NCBI RefSeq assembly: GCF_000826065.2 | Contig: NZ_LN623539.1 | Location: 124,001 to 188,000 of the forward strand | DNA length: 64,000 nucleotides | DNA from: Tessaracoccus massiliensis | GTDB lineage: Bacteria > Actinomycetota > Actinomycetes > Propionibacteriales > Propionibacteriaceae | Direction: 5' to 3' | Part shown: one piece after another, positions 17,544-25,684 of the stretch | How positions within the stretch are numbered: the stretch's first letter is position 1 | How the letters are laid out: every line of letters begins with the position of its first letter | Translations under genes and position numbers: made by a program | Notes under the pieces: model-generated | What the model was told of the DNA's origin: nothing | Seen by the model: the letters and a program-made list of their open reading frames with translations, nothing else | Database searches by the model: none

Positions 17544-18152
17544 TTATCTTTGGGCGTTGATGTTCTTCGCCGTAATGACAGACATGACAGTCTTTAGAAG
17601 AATCCGGAAATCAAGGACAAAACTGAGTTCATCGACGTACCGTGCATCCAGCATATACTTCTCTGCCGTCGTCCCAGAGTTGCGAAGTTCAGCCTGAGCC
17701 CATCCGGTGATTCCAGGACGAGCACGAAGTCGCTTCCGCTCGATGTCGGTCAATTCATCCCATGTCTGACGTGTGAGATTCGGCCGCGGTCCAACCAGAC
17801 TCATATCACCTTTCAACACATTAATGAGTTGGGGTAATTCGTCGAGGGACGCGCCTCTCAGCACCCGGCCCACCTTGGTTACTCGAGGATCCGAGTCGCT
17901 GGTGACCGTAGAAAGATCAGCGTTACGCAGTTCAGGCGCGTTGACCTTCATGGTGCGAAACTTATACATGGTGAAGTGACGTCCATCCATGCCTCGGCGC
18001 TGGCTGACATATAGCGCCGGCCCACCGTCGCTCAGCCGTATCAAAGGAACCAGTACAACTGAAACTGCGGCAAACAATGGCAATGCTGCCAACGAAGCAA
18101 CGATGTCCAGCACCCGCTTTCCGTAACGCGGATACAGTCTCATTCTGCTCAC
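17544..18152 (-). CDS. Initiating phosphoglycosyltransferase, PglC-like bacterial sugar transferase
   Basis: A 202-residue monotopic phosphoglycosyltransferase that loads the first sugar phosphate from a UDP sugar onto undecaprenyl phosphate. One N-terminal re-entrant/hydrophobic helix (KRVLDIVASLAALPLFAAV) precedes the catalytic region FTMYKFRTM, then RGASLDELPQLINVLKGDMS with the catalytic Asp-Glu pair, and LVGPRPNL and RARPGITGWAQ. It lacks the four extra N-terminal segments of WbaP, so it is the short PglC type. GTG start overlaps the aminotransferase stop (GTGA). PglC uses UDP-bacillosamine in Campylobacter; the flanking aminotransferase supports a 4-amino-sugar donor here. Confidence 0.9.
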   Translation of the reverse strand: MSRMRLYPRYGKRVLDIVASLAALPLFAAVSVVLVPLIRLSDGGPALYVSQRRGMDGRHFTMYKFRTMKVNAPELRNADLSTVTSDSDPRVTKVGRVLRGASLDELPQLINVLKGDMSLVGPRPNLTRQTWDELTDIERKRLRARPGITGWAQAELRNSGTTAEKYMLDARYVDELSFVLDFRILLKTVMSVITAKNINAQR

Positions 18153-19333
18153 CGCAATCCTATGGTAGACATGGCATGCCTCAGCTCTGTTATCACGAAG
18201 TGCACATCTTCATCCGTCATCAAAGTATGCAGCGGTAGGGACAAGACGCGCTCATACTGCGCCTGTGCGTGCGGATAGTCAGCCATCGAGAAGCCAAGAG
18301 AGCGGTAAGCAGTTAGCATGGGCAACGGCTTGTAATGCACATTTGTGGCGACTCCCGCACCGGCCAACATCTCGATGATCTCGTCACGATATTCGGCACA
18401 GCGACCGAGATCGGTTAGTGCCAGATGCGCGCTCGACCTCCAATCACGACCGCGGTGAGGAAGGACCGCGAGCACGTCCGACAGGCCGTCTGCGTACATT
18501 TCAAGGATCTCGTGGCGCCGAGCAATCATCTCCTCGTAACGTCTGAGCTGTGACAGCCCCAGCGCCGCGAGAACATCGGGCATGTTCCATTTATGGGCTG
18601 GTTCGAGGATGTCATACTCCCACCGGCCCGCCTTTGACTTTTCCAAAGCATCTTTATCTTGGCCATGTAAGGCTAGGCGACGCGCTGTTTTTTCGAGGAA
18701 TTCATCATCAATCGAGAGGCCGTCCCGCCACCCGAGCGCTCCACCCTCAGCCGTTGTCAGGTTCTTGACCGCATGGAAGGAAAAAGCAGTGAAATCTCCC
18801 AGTTGGCCAGCACGGTACTTCAGTCGCGTGGCCCCCAAAGAGTGAGCTCCATCGACAATTACGGCCGGCCTTCCGAGCGGCAGGTCTTCCGAAGAAAAAC
18901 GTCGTCCCAACTCCTCTCGCAGCTCCTCGGCCGCGAAGGGCACACCAGCTAGATCGACGACCACGACAGCTTTTGTCCGACTTGAAACACAATCCAAGAT
19001 CTGGCTGATCGACGGGACGTACTGACCCGGTGCCGAATCGACCAGCCGCAAGGTGGCGCCCACATGGAGAACAACGGAGGCTGAAGCGGTGTACGTGTAA
19101 GAGGGAACGACCACTTCATCGCCCGGACCGATGCCCAGCAGTCTGAGCGCGACCTCTAGAGCAGCAGTGCATGAGTTGAGGCAAACTACGCCAGCCGCGC
19201 CAGTGTAGTCGGCGAGGCCTGACTCAAACTCTCGCCCAACCGGACCCGTCGTAATCCACCCCGACCGAAGGACGGCAGCCACGGCCTCGATGTCCTCTTC
19301 TCTGATATCGGGTGGTGAAAATGGAACTCTCAT
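18149..19333 (-). CDS. DegT/DnrJ/EryC1/StrS aminotransferase, PglE-like
   Basis: 394-residue PLP enzyme that should aminate a nucleotide-linked 4-keto sugar. The fold-type I aminotransferase core is visible: RSGWITTGPVGREFE, CLNSCTAALEVALRLLGIG, GDEVVVPSYTYTASAS, VIVDGAHSLGA with the PLP-nitrogen Asp, and the Schiff-base lysine in FSFHAVKNLTTAEGGAL. C-terminal VATNVHYKPLPML is typical of sugar aminotransferases. Substrate would be the product of the dehydratase at 7912. Starts in an ATGA overlap with the BY-kinase gene and ends in a GTGA overlap with the phosphoglycosyltransferase, so the three are tightly coupled. Confidence 0.9.
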   Translation of the reverse strand: MRVPFSPPDIREEDIEAVAAVLRSGWITTGPVGREFESGLADYTGAAGVVCLNSCTAALEVALRLLGIGPGDEVVVPSYTYTASASVVLHVGATLRLVDSAPGQYVPSISQILDCVSSRTKAVVVVDLAGVPFAAEELREELGRRFSSEDLPLGRPAVIVDGAHSLGATRLKYRAGQLGDFTAFSFHAVKNLTTAEGGALGWRDGLSIDDEFLEKTARRLALHGQDKDALEKSKAGRWEYDILEPAHKWNMPDVLAALGLSQLRRYEEMIARRHEILEMYADGLSDVLAVLPHRGRDWRSSAHLALTDLGRCAEYRDEIIEMLAGAGVATNVHYKPLPMLTAYRSLGFSMADYPHAQAQYERVLSLPLHTLMTDEDVHFVITELRHAMSTIGLR

Positions 19334-20772
19334 AAACTCGACTCCGTCTCAGAAGCTGGGGTTTCTGGCTTGCGCTGGCCGGCCTCACCGGTCGACCCAC
19401 CGACCAGGACTCGAGATGCCTTATCCCCATTGTGTCGCACGTAGTAACCACCGTATCCAGCGTTGAGGTTCTGCGGCACGTCGTTGAGAACCACACCTAG
19501 AAGCGTCACCTTGCCTGCCTCAAGCAGCGCCTGCGCGGCTTCGAATTCATGGCGCTTAACTTTCCCAGAACGTGCCACGACAATTGCGCCGCTGGTCCGA
19601 GCGGAAAGAACTACAGCATCAGTGACCGGAAGCAATGGGGACGCATCAAAAATAACGTGATCAAATTCACGCTCGACAGTCGACAGCAGGTGAGACATGG
19701 CCTCCGAGCCCAGCAATTCGCTGGGATTCGGCGGAATCGTTCCCGCAGGAAGGACGGAGAGATTCGGGCTTGCTGGGATGATGAGATCCTGCAGCGCGCC
19801 TCGCCCGGTTAACACATCCGATAGCCCCAGTTCGTTATCGAAGTTCATGCGAGCGGCCACTTGGGGACGCCTCAGATCGGCATCGATCAAAAGGACTGAC
19901 TCCCCAGCCTGGGAGAGAACGCGCGCGAGATTCACCGATGTCTCGGTCTTTCCCTCCGATGCTACGGAAGAGGTGACAACCAAAGAGGGGCGGCGCTCAC
20001 CCCCGAGCCCAATGAAGCCAACATTGGTCCGCAGCCGCCGGTATGCTTCCGAAGTTGCCCACTGATCCCGCGAGGCGGGCAGGCGAGCGCCGGCGGGCGA
20101 CTCTCGCCTACCAATCGTGCCTAGCAGTGGAGCATCGGAGAGATGCTCGATGTCTTCCACCGTCCGAACCCTCGTGTCCAGCAGACTGCGGACGATGGCT
20201 TGCCCAACTCCCAGCGCCAATCCGATCAATAGCCCCAAAGCTAGGTTCGTCACGGGGCGGGGCGATGTCCTCTCGCTGGGAGCAAGGGCGCGATCAATCA
20301 GAGTCGCAGACACCAAACGCCTGCCGTCCGCAGTTGGAGGAGCAAGAGACTCAACGGCATTCGCCAGGCTTTCGGCCACCTCATTGGCAATCACAGCCGC
20401 CATCGCTGGGGCTCCATCGGATGCAGCAACGCGGACGATGGATGTACCCGTGGGAGACGTTACTGAAATCTTACCCGCGAGTTCCTGAGCACTAATATCG
20501 AGCGCTAGCTTTTCAACAACAGGCTCGAGCACGACCGCACTGGTTGCCACCGAAACAAACGATTTTACTTGGCGCTCAGCGTACGTGGCGCCCTGCGCCA
20601 AATCTCCAGCCGAGTTGCCACTGTCGACTGTGAGATAGAGAGACGCTGTCGAGGTATACACGGGCTTCTGCAGCAGGGTGATGGCCGCCACCGTAGCGAC
20701 GGCAAGCAGCACAACGGCCGCAGCACTTCGCCAATAACGCCTCAGGACTTGAAGATATCGCTGTAGTTCCAT
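19330..20772 (-). CDS. Chain-length determinant fused to BY-kinase (Wzz/Wzc-like)
   Basis: 480 residues. Wzz domain 1-200 with two membrane helices (SAAAVVLLAVATVAAITLL and NLALGLLIGLALGVGQ) around an extracytoplasmic segment; BY-kinase domain about 255-450 with Walker A SSVASEGKTETSVNLA, Walker A' VLLIDADLRRP and Walker B HVIFDASPLLPVTDA. The C-terminus holds a short tyrosine cluster, GYGGYYVR, the usual autophosphorylation tail. The kinase controls polymer export and length; the phosphatase domain encoded at 21707 is the expected partner. Start at 20772 (MELQRYLQ) follows a GGGGAA site. First gene of the reverse glycan operon. Confidence 0.9.
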   Translation of the reverse strand: MELQRYLQVLRRYWRSAAAVVLLAVATVAAITLLQKPVYTSTASLYLTVDSGNSAGDLAQGATYAERQVKSFVSVATSAVVLEPVVEKLALDISAQELAGKISVTSPTGTSIVRVAASDGAPAMAAVIANEVAESLANAVESLAPPTADGRRLVSATLIDRALAPSERTSPRPVTNLALGLLIGLALGVGQAIVRSLLDTRVRTVEDIEHLSDAPLLGTIGRRESPAGARLPASRDQWATSEAYRRLRTNVGFIGLGGERRPSLVVTSSVASEGKTETSVNLARVLSQAGESVLLIDADLRRPQVAARMNFDNELGLSDVLTGRGALQDLIIPASPNLSVLPAGTIPPNPSELLGSEAMSHLLSTVEREFDHVIFDASPLLPVTDAVVLSARTSGAIVVARSGKVKRHEFEAAQALLEAGKVTLLGVVLNDVPQNLNAGYGGYYVRHNGDKASRVLVGGSTGEAGQRKPETPASETESSL

Positions 20773-20922
20773 TGACGACGAGTTCCCCTTACAGAATCGC
20801 ACTGGCAGGACCTCCCGTTGGCCCGTCCTGCTCACTCACGCGAGTTCTTATAGTATGGCGTACTGTCCACGAAGACGAACAGCGACGAGCAAAGTCTCTC
20901 AAACAGAACGGGCCGCATAAGA
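20773..20922. promoter_or_regulatory. Divergent promoter region of the two glycan operons
   Basis: A 150-base gap separates the divergent BY-kinase and SGNH-like genes. An AT-rich patch at 20848-20856 contains TATAGT on the forward strand and TACTAT on the reverse strand, plausible -10 elements for both directions. No good -35 was found at the right distance for either, so the assignment is tentative. Confidence 0.35.
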
Positions 20923-21681
20923 TTGAACCGCTCAAAACTCAGCATCATCGGACTGGTCGTGCTCGCACTTCTCGCTGGCGTTCTCTCGCTGGCCGCTCTC
21001 AGACCCCCTTCCCCTACGACCACAGCCTTGCCGCAACCCGCCGTCAGCCCCACAACGGCGTCCACCGATCAGGCGTCCACGCCGGTGGCTTCAGAACCGA
21101 TCGTCACCCCATCATCCGAGTCCAGCCCTCCCGCCACGCCGACGAAGGCGGAGTCACCGTCCACTGACGCGACTACGTTGTTGGTGGTCGGCGATAGGTA
21201 TTCACTCGCTGACGCGCCCGGATCTTGGGTCGACGCTGCCGCCGGCGAGCTGGGATGGGAGGTCATCAACTTCGCGAGCCCTCAGCGTGGCTACCTCTCC
21301 GATCCCGCTGATTGCGACGTCAAGCCTTGCTCCAGCTTCACCGGTACCGTCGACGCCATTGCCGCCAAAAGGCCTGACATAGTGGTCACCTTCGGGGGTA
21401 CGGCTGACGGAGACCAGGATCTCCGCGAAGCTGCTGCCACCTACTTCGAGGACCTCCGAACCGCTCTTCCTGATGCAAAACTCGTGGCCGTGGCACCCAT
21501 CACGACCGACGACGAGTGGCCCTACTACCTCACCATGCACGCCAGGAGCATCCGTGCCGCCGTCGAAGCCGTCGATGGCACGTTCATCGATTCCAAGCGA
21601 ATCGGCCTCGGCGACGGAGAGGAACTGTCCGAGGAATCCCAGCGGGAGCTCGCAAAAGTCATCATCGAGGCGCTGCGCTGA
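20923..21681 (+). CDS. Membrane-anchored SGNH-hydrolase-like protein with Pro/Ser/Thr-rich stalk
   Basis: 252 residues. An N-terminal signal-anchor (LSIIGLVVLALLAGVLSLAAL) is followed by a Thr/Pro/Ser-rich stalk (28-85) and a compact domain (88-252). That domain resembles SGNH/GDSL esterases: LLVVGDRYSLAD where block I GDS is GDRYS, and VTFGGTADGDQD as block III (GGTAD for GxND). The C-terminal D-x-x-H block is not obvious. It could be an acyl-ester hydrolase or acyl-transfer partner acting on the polymer outside the cell, or a non-catalytic descendant. Start is TTG with a weak ribosome site. It is first in a forward operon with the fusion gene 26 bases downstream. Confidence 0.6.
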   Translation: MNRSKLSIIGLVVLALLAGVLSLAALRPPSPTTTALPQPAVSPTTASTDQASTPVASEPIVTPSSESSPPATPTKAESPSTDATTLLVVGDRYSLADAPGSWVDAAAGELGWEVINFASPQRGYLSDPADCDVKPCSSFTGTVDAIAAKRPDIVVTFGGTADGDQDLREAAATYFEDLRTALPDAKLVAVAPITTDDEWPYYLTMHARSIRAAVEAVDGTFIDSKRIGLGDGEELSEESQRELAKVIIEALR

Positions 21682-21706
21682 GATCGTCTCAGCCTAGGGA
21701 ACAGCT

Positions 21707-23647
21707 ATGGACAACAACCTGCAGATCCAACGCACCCAGATCCCTGGGCTGCTCCTGATACGTCAGAAGTCTGTGCCCACGCAGGACGGTTGGTTCATCG
21801 AGAACTGGCACCGCGGGAAGATGGTGGCCCAAGGCCTACCGGACTTCACACCCGTCCAACACAACGTCACCCGGGTCTTCGCGCGGGGTGTCACCCGCGG
21901 CCTCCACGCCGAACCATGGGATCGCTTGATCAGCCTGGTCGGCGGCCGCTCGTTCAGCGCCTGGGTGGATCTGCGCCAGGGCGCGGGCTTCGGCAAAGTC
22001 GTCACTCAGGAACTCACACCGTCGGTGGCCGTCTTCGTCCCGCGCGGCGTGGCCAATGGCCATCAGGTGTTGGAGAACAACACCATCTTCAGCTACCTCA
22101 TGGAACAGCAGTGGACCGAAGAGGCATCGAAGCAGTACGCTTCGGTCAACCTGTTCGACCCTGAACTGGGAATCCAATGGCCACTTTCGCAGGCCGAGTC
22201 CCTCGTTGTGCGGCGCGACCAGCTCACACCAAAGCTGGCCCACGCCACTCCCCTCCACGAGCGGCAGACGCTCCTCGTCGGCGCCGACACCCCCCTCGGC
22301 CAGGCACTCGCCGAGGAGATGCCGACAGCCAGGCAAGTGTCGAGCGACGACATCCTCTCCGCCGAACGCTCCGACGCGGGGCTCGATCTCTCATCATTCG
22401 ACACGATGGTCGTTGCTGAAGGGCCGCTCCTGCGCGGCGTCCCAACCGCTCCCTGGGCACATCGAACCTGGGGCGACGCCGTCGAGCACGCCCAGCGTCT
22501 CACCGATGTGGCCCGCCGTCACCACATGCGCTACGTGTTCGTGTCGCAGCCACCCGCCTTCGAGGGCAATTCCACGGAACCCGACGAAAGTGTCAGCATC
22601 AGCTTGGCCAGCGCCGCTGGCCAAGAGGCCGCTGTCGGCGAACTCATGGCTGCCAGTGTCCCGCGCCACCTCATCATCCGAAGCCAATGGGTGTCCGGCC
22701 AGACCACGATCGGCCTCGTCCCGGACGTAGCCGTCGCCGCTCGCACCGGACGCACGGTGGAGGTCCCTGACGGGATGTATGGCCGACTCACCTTCGCCGA
22801 TCGGCTCGCCGCTGGCATCCAGCACCTCCTCGACACCGGCTCCGAGGCCGGGACCTACAACATCACCGGTGACGGTCCTGCTTCCTCCCTCAAGGACGCC
22901 GTCGGCGCCATGCTGCAGCTTCTTGGGGGTAGCGCATCGTCCATCAGCACAGTGCCAGCACCTCAGGGCGTCGGCTCCAACCCACTGGCCATCAGACGGC
23001 TCAAGGAGACTGGCTTCCGTCCAGGCAACGCTCAGCTCGACATGCAGGATCGACTTCGGCCCCCACGCCGAATGGCCGACATCCCGCCGAGCCCCTCGGA
23101 GGGCGGCTCAGAGGGTCCGTTCAAGGTGCTGTTCGTCTGCACCGCCAACATCTGTCGCTCTGCTTACGCCAACGTCATGGCAGACGCGGCAGCGATCCCG
23201 GGCGTCGAGTTCAAATCCGCTGGAACGCACGGACTCGTCGGCGAATCCATCGACCCACCCCTCGCCACGATCGCCGAGCGCAACGGAACAACCCCAACCC
23301 ATGAGGCGCAGCAACTCACGAAGACGTTGGTTGACGAAGCCGATCTCATCCTCACCATGGGCAACGAGCACCGTCGCTACATCTTGGACGTATGGCCGCA
23401 GGCAGCACGCAAGGCGTTCGTCATCGGCCAAGCCGTACGTCACCTCAAGGAAGCCCCCGCCGAGATCAACTTCGATCTGGTCCAAGATCATCTCTGGAAG
23501 AACCGAAGCACTGCACCTGGTGACGAGGTCGCAGACCCCTATCGTCTTGGGCCGGAGGCTGCAGAAGCCTGCGCCACGCAGCTTGACGGGTACATCGCGG
23601 AGCTGAAGGCCCGCTTCACGGCGATGCATGATCTGGAAGGAGCATGA
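21707..23647 (+). CDS. Three-domain fusion: RmlC-like, RmlD-like and low-MW tyrosine phosphatase
   Basis: 646 residues. 1-180: cupin of the dTDP-4-dehydrorhamnose 3,5-epimerase family, with RGLHAEP (His67, the conserved base) and VDLRQGAGFG. 187-450: RmlD-like Rossmann reductase, VGADTPLGQAL at 191-201, but the catalytic YxxxK is absent where ASAAGQEAAVGE (301-312) aligns. 472-646: low-molecular-weight protein tyrosine phosphatase with the P-loop CTANICRS (Cys478, Arg484) and the acid-loop Asp610 in ADPYRLG. RmlC-RmlD fusions are known in some Gram-positives; the added phosphatase links sugar-nucleotide chemistry with dephosphorylation of the BY-kinase. AGGGA precedes the ATG. Loss of YxxxK suggests the middle domain no longer reduces its keto sugar. 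Confidence 0.85.
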   Translation: MDNNLQIQRTQIPGLLLIRQKSVPTQDGWFIENWHRGKMVAQGLPDFTPVQHNVTRVFARGVTRGLHAEPWDRLISLVGGRSFSAWVDLRQGAGFGKVVTQELTPSVAVFVPRGVANGHQVLENNTIFSYLMEQQWTEEASKQYASVNLFDPELGIQWPLSQAESLVVRRDQLTPKLAHATPLHERQTLLVGADTPLGQALAEEMPTARQVSSDDILSAERSDAGLDLSSFDTMVVAEGPLLRGVPTAPWAHRTWGDAVEHAQRLTDVARRHHMRYVFVSQPPAFEGNSTEPDESVSISLASAAGQEAAVGELMAASVPRHLIIRSQWVSGQTTIGLVPDVAVAARTGRTVEVPDGMYGRLTFADRLAAGIQHLLDTGSEAGTYNITGDGPASSLKDAVGAMLQLLGGSASSISTVPAPQGVGSNPLAIRRLKETGFRPGNAQLDMQDRLRPPRRMADIPPSPSEGGSEGPFKVLFVCTANICRSAYANVMADAAAIPGVEFKSAGTHGLVGESIDPPLATIAERNGTTPTHEAQQLTKTLVDEADLILTMGNEHRRYILDVWPQAARKAFVIGQAVRHLKEAPAEINFDLVQDHLWKNRSTAPGDEVADPYRLGPEAAEACATQLDGYIAELKARFTAMHDLEGA

Positions 23648-23675
23648 ACTTCCTTCGCGGCGATCTCACACAGAA

Positions 23676-23683
23676 CATCGGAC
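23676..23683 (+). repeat. Left target-site duplication of IS256 element
   Basis: CATCGGAC at 23676-23683 recurs at 25125-25132 immediately outside the other end of the element. Eight bases is the standard IS256-family duplication. Confidence 0.85.
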
Positions 23684-25124
23684 GGGGGTGTCAAATGGTC
23701 TGTGTAAGAGGTCAAGCCGATCTGAAGGAGATTGACTATGACTATGACCAAGAACAACGACAAGCCGGTTAGCGAGGCCGGGCAGTTGCGCCGTGAGTTG
23801 ATCGACGACGAACTGCTTGATGCGATGTTGGCCTCGACCAGCGAACGGGGGATCTCGTTGACTGGGGAGGGTGGGTTCCTGCCCGAGTTGATCAAGTCCG
23901 TGTTGGAGCGCGGGATGAGCGCGGAGCTGACCTCGCATCTGGGCTACGAGAAGAACGACCCTGCCGGGAGGGGTTCGGGCAACTCGCGTAACGGCACCAC
24001 ACCTAAGACCGTCGCCACCGAAGTCGGGCCCATCGAGTTGGATCGGCCCCGGGACCGTAACTCCACGTTCGTGTCCAGGCTGGTGCCCAACGGGCAACGG
24101 CGCCTCGGTGGGCTCGAGGACCAGATCATCAGCTTGTATGCCGGCGGGATGACCATCCGCGAGATCCAACACCACCTCGCCGCCACGTTGGGCACCGACT
24201 TGTCACACGAGACCATCTCGAATGTAACCGAAGCGGTGGCCGACGAGGTCGCCGCCTGGCAGAACCGGCCCTTGGAGGCGTTCTACCCGGTGATCTACCT
24301 CGACGCACTGGTGGTCAAGGTCCGTGACCAGAACCGGGTCGTCAACCGGCATGCCCACATCGCGGTCGGGGTCGACCTCGACGGCATCAAACACGTGCTC
24401 GGGATCTGGGTCCAAGCGAGCGAAGGCGCCAAGTTTTGGGCAGCGGTATGTGCCCAGCTCGCTAACCGCGGCGTTCAGGACGTGTTGATCGTGTGTTGCG
24501 ACGGGCTCACCGGCTTCCCTGAAGCGATCGAGGCGACCTGGCCTGGCGCGCTGGTGCAGACCTGCGTGGTCCACCTGATCCGCGCCTCGATGCGCTACGT
24601 GTCCTACTCGGACCGCAAGGCCGTGGCCGGGATGCTCAAACCGATCTACACCGCCATCGACGACAACGACGCCCTGATGGCGCTGACGGCGTTTGCCGAC
24701 TCGACCTTGGGCCGCAAATATCCCATGGCTGTCAAGACTTGGGAAGATGCCTGGGACCGGTTCATCCCGTTCCTCGAATTCGGGCCCGCGACCCGCAAGG
24801 TGATCTACACCACCAACTCGATCGAGTCGTTGAACTATCAGATGCGAAAGATCATCAAGAACCGCGGCCAGTTCCCCAACGATGCCGCGGTGGTCAAACT
24901 GCTCTGGCTCGCGATCCGCAACATCGAAGACAAACGGGCCCGCGAACGCGCGAAAGAAGCCGGCCGACCCAAGGGCCAACCCCGCAACGCACCGGCCAAA
25001 CTCGTCGAAGGCGCCACCGTCCAAGGCTGGACCAAAGCCCTCAACGAACTCGCCCTACGCTACCCCGAACGATTCCCCCAAACCATCTAAAACCGACCAC
25101 TTACACAGACAACTTGACAAGCTC
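23684..25124 (+). mobile_element. IS256-family insertion sequence, 1441 bp, intact
   Basis: Bounded by imperfect inverted repeats: left GGGGGTGTCAA then GTCTGTGTAAG (23684-23713), right its counterpart GAGCTTGTCAA then GTCTGTGTAAG read from 25124 back to 25095. One transposase gene fills the element. An 8-bp duplication flanks it, so it arrived by a simple transposition. It lies at the downstream boundary of the glycan island and disrupts the last gene of the forward operon. Confidence 0.9.
23738..25090 (+). CDS. IS256-family (mutator-type) transposase
   Basis: 450 residues with the DDE catalytic core of the MULE/IS256 group: YLDALVVKVRD (first Asp), LIVCCDGLTGFPEAI (second Asp) and YTTNSIESLNYQMRK (Glu), the last being the family hallmark. 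N-terminal GGFLPELIKSVLERGMSAEL and HLGYEKNDP are also family-typical. GAAGGAG lies 7 bases before the ATG at 23738. The frame is undamaged, so the element may still be active. Confidence 0.95.
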   Translation: MTMTKNNDKPVSEAGQLRRELIDDELLDAMLASTSERGISLTGEGGFLPELIKSVLERGMSAELTSHLGYEKNDPAGRGSGNSRNGTTPKTVATEVGPIELDRPRDRNSTFVSRLVPNGQRRLGGLEDQIISLYAGGMTIREIQHHLAATLGTDLSHETISNVTEAVADEVAAWQNRPLEAFYPVIYLDALVVKVRDQNRVVNRHAHIAVGVDLDGIKHVLGIWVQASEGAKFWAAVCAQLANRGVQDVLIVCCDGLTGFPEAIEATWPGALVQTCVVHLIRASMRYVSYSDRKAVAGMLKPIYTAIDDNDALMALTAFADSTLGRKYPMAVKTWEDAWDRFIPFLEFGPATRKVIYTTNSIESLNYQMRKIIKNRGQFPNDAAVVKLLWLAIRNIEDKRARERAKEAGRPKGQPRNAPAKLVEGATVQGWTKALNELALRYPERFPQTI

Positions 25125-25132
25125 CATCGGAC
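25125..25132 (+). repeat. Right target-site duplication of IS256 element
   Basis: CATCGGAC, identical to 23676-23683; see the element entry. Confidence 0.85.
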
Positions 25133-25684
25133 TCGCCCTCGTGGCCGTCGCAGCCGTCTCGCTGTCCGTCATCGCGTTCATGTCCGGGGGGACCGTCCCA
25201 GGTCGACATCCACGCCGTCGACCGCCAGCCCAACGCCGATCGCAAGCGAATCACCAGAGTTGAGCCTCTCCCACAGCCCGAGCGCCGAATCGGCACCACC
25301 GTCATGGACGCAGGTCTCCAGCACCCCTCCAGTGGACAGAGCCCCCGTCGAGCCGAGCAACCGCCCAATTCGCAGCACGCGCCCGCGCCCGGTCACCCAG
25401 ACACGGCCAGTTCATGGTACGCCAACCCCGAGTCAGTACTCGCCGACCACGCCGTGGCCTGCCCCAACCTCAGAACCCGAAATGCCTGTCCGGACGACCA
25501 CAGCACCGTCCAGCTCAGCGCCCACCACAAGACCCACCACGGCTCAGCCTCCTTCGAACGATCCGGGCCCAACCAACGAGCCTGACCCGCCGACACGGAG
25601 CCAGCACCAGATCCCGGCCCTGTCCTTGAGCCGACGGTCAGCGAGCCATAGCGAGGTTGACGCCGGGCTCCTGCCGCTTAGCGA

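Larger units (their letters stand above)
23645..25651 (+). pseudogene. Membrane-anchored Pro/Ser/Thr-rich protein gene broken by IS256 element
   Basis: An ATG at 23645 overlaps the fusion-gene stop (ATGA) behind AAGGAG and reads MNFLRGDLTQNIG before the IS element enters at 23684. Removing the element and one copy of the 8-bp target repeat joins the frame exactly to LALVAVAAVSLSVIAFMSGG (from 25133), an evident transmembrane anchor. Beyond a run of six G (about 25186-25191) the coding signal shifts by one base and continues as a Pro/Ser/Thr-rich stretch (RPRSTSTPSTASPTPIA and on) to about 25600, with a probable second shift before a TAG at 25649-25651. The restored product, about 185 residues, resembles the anchor-plus-stalk of the SGNH-like protein. 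No folded domain is seen. Confidence 0.7.
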
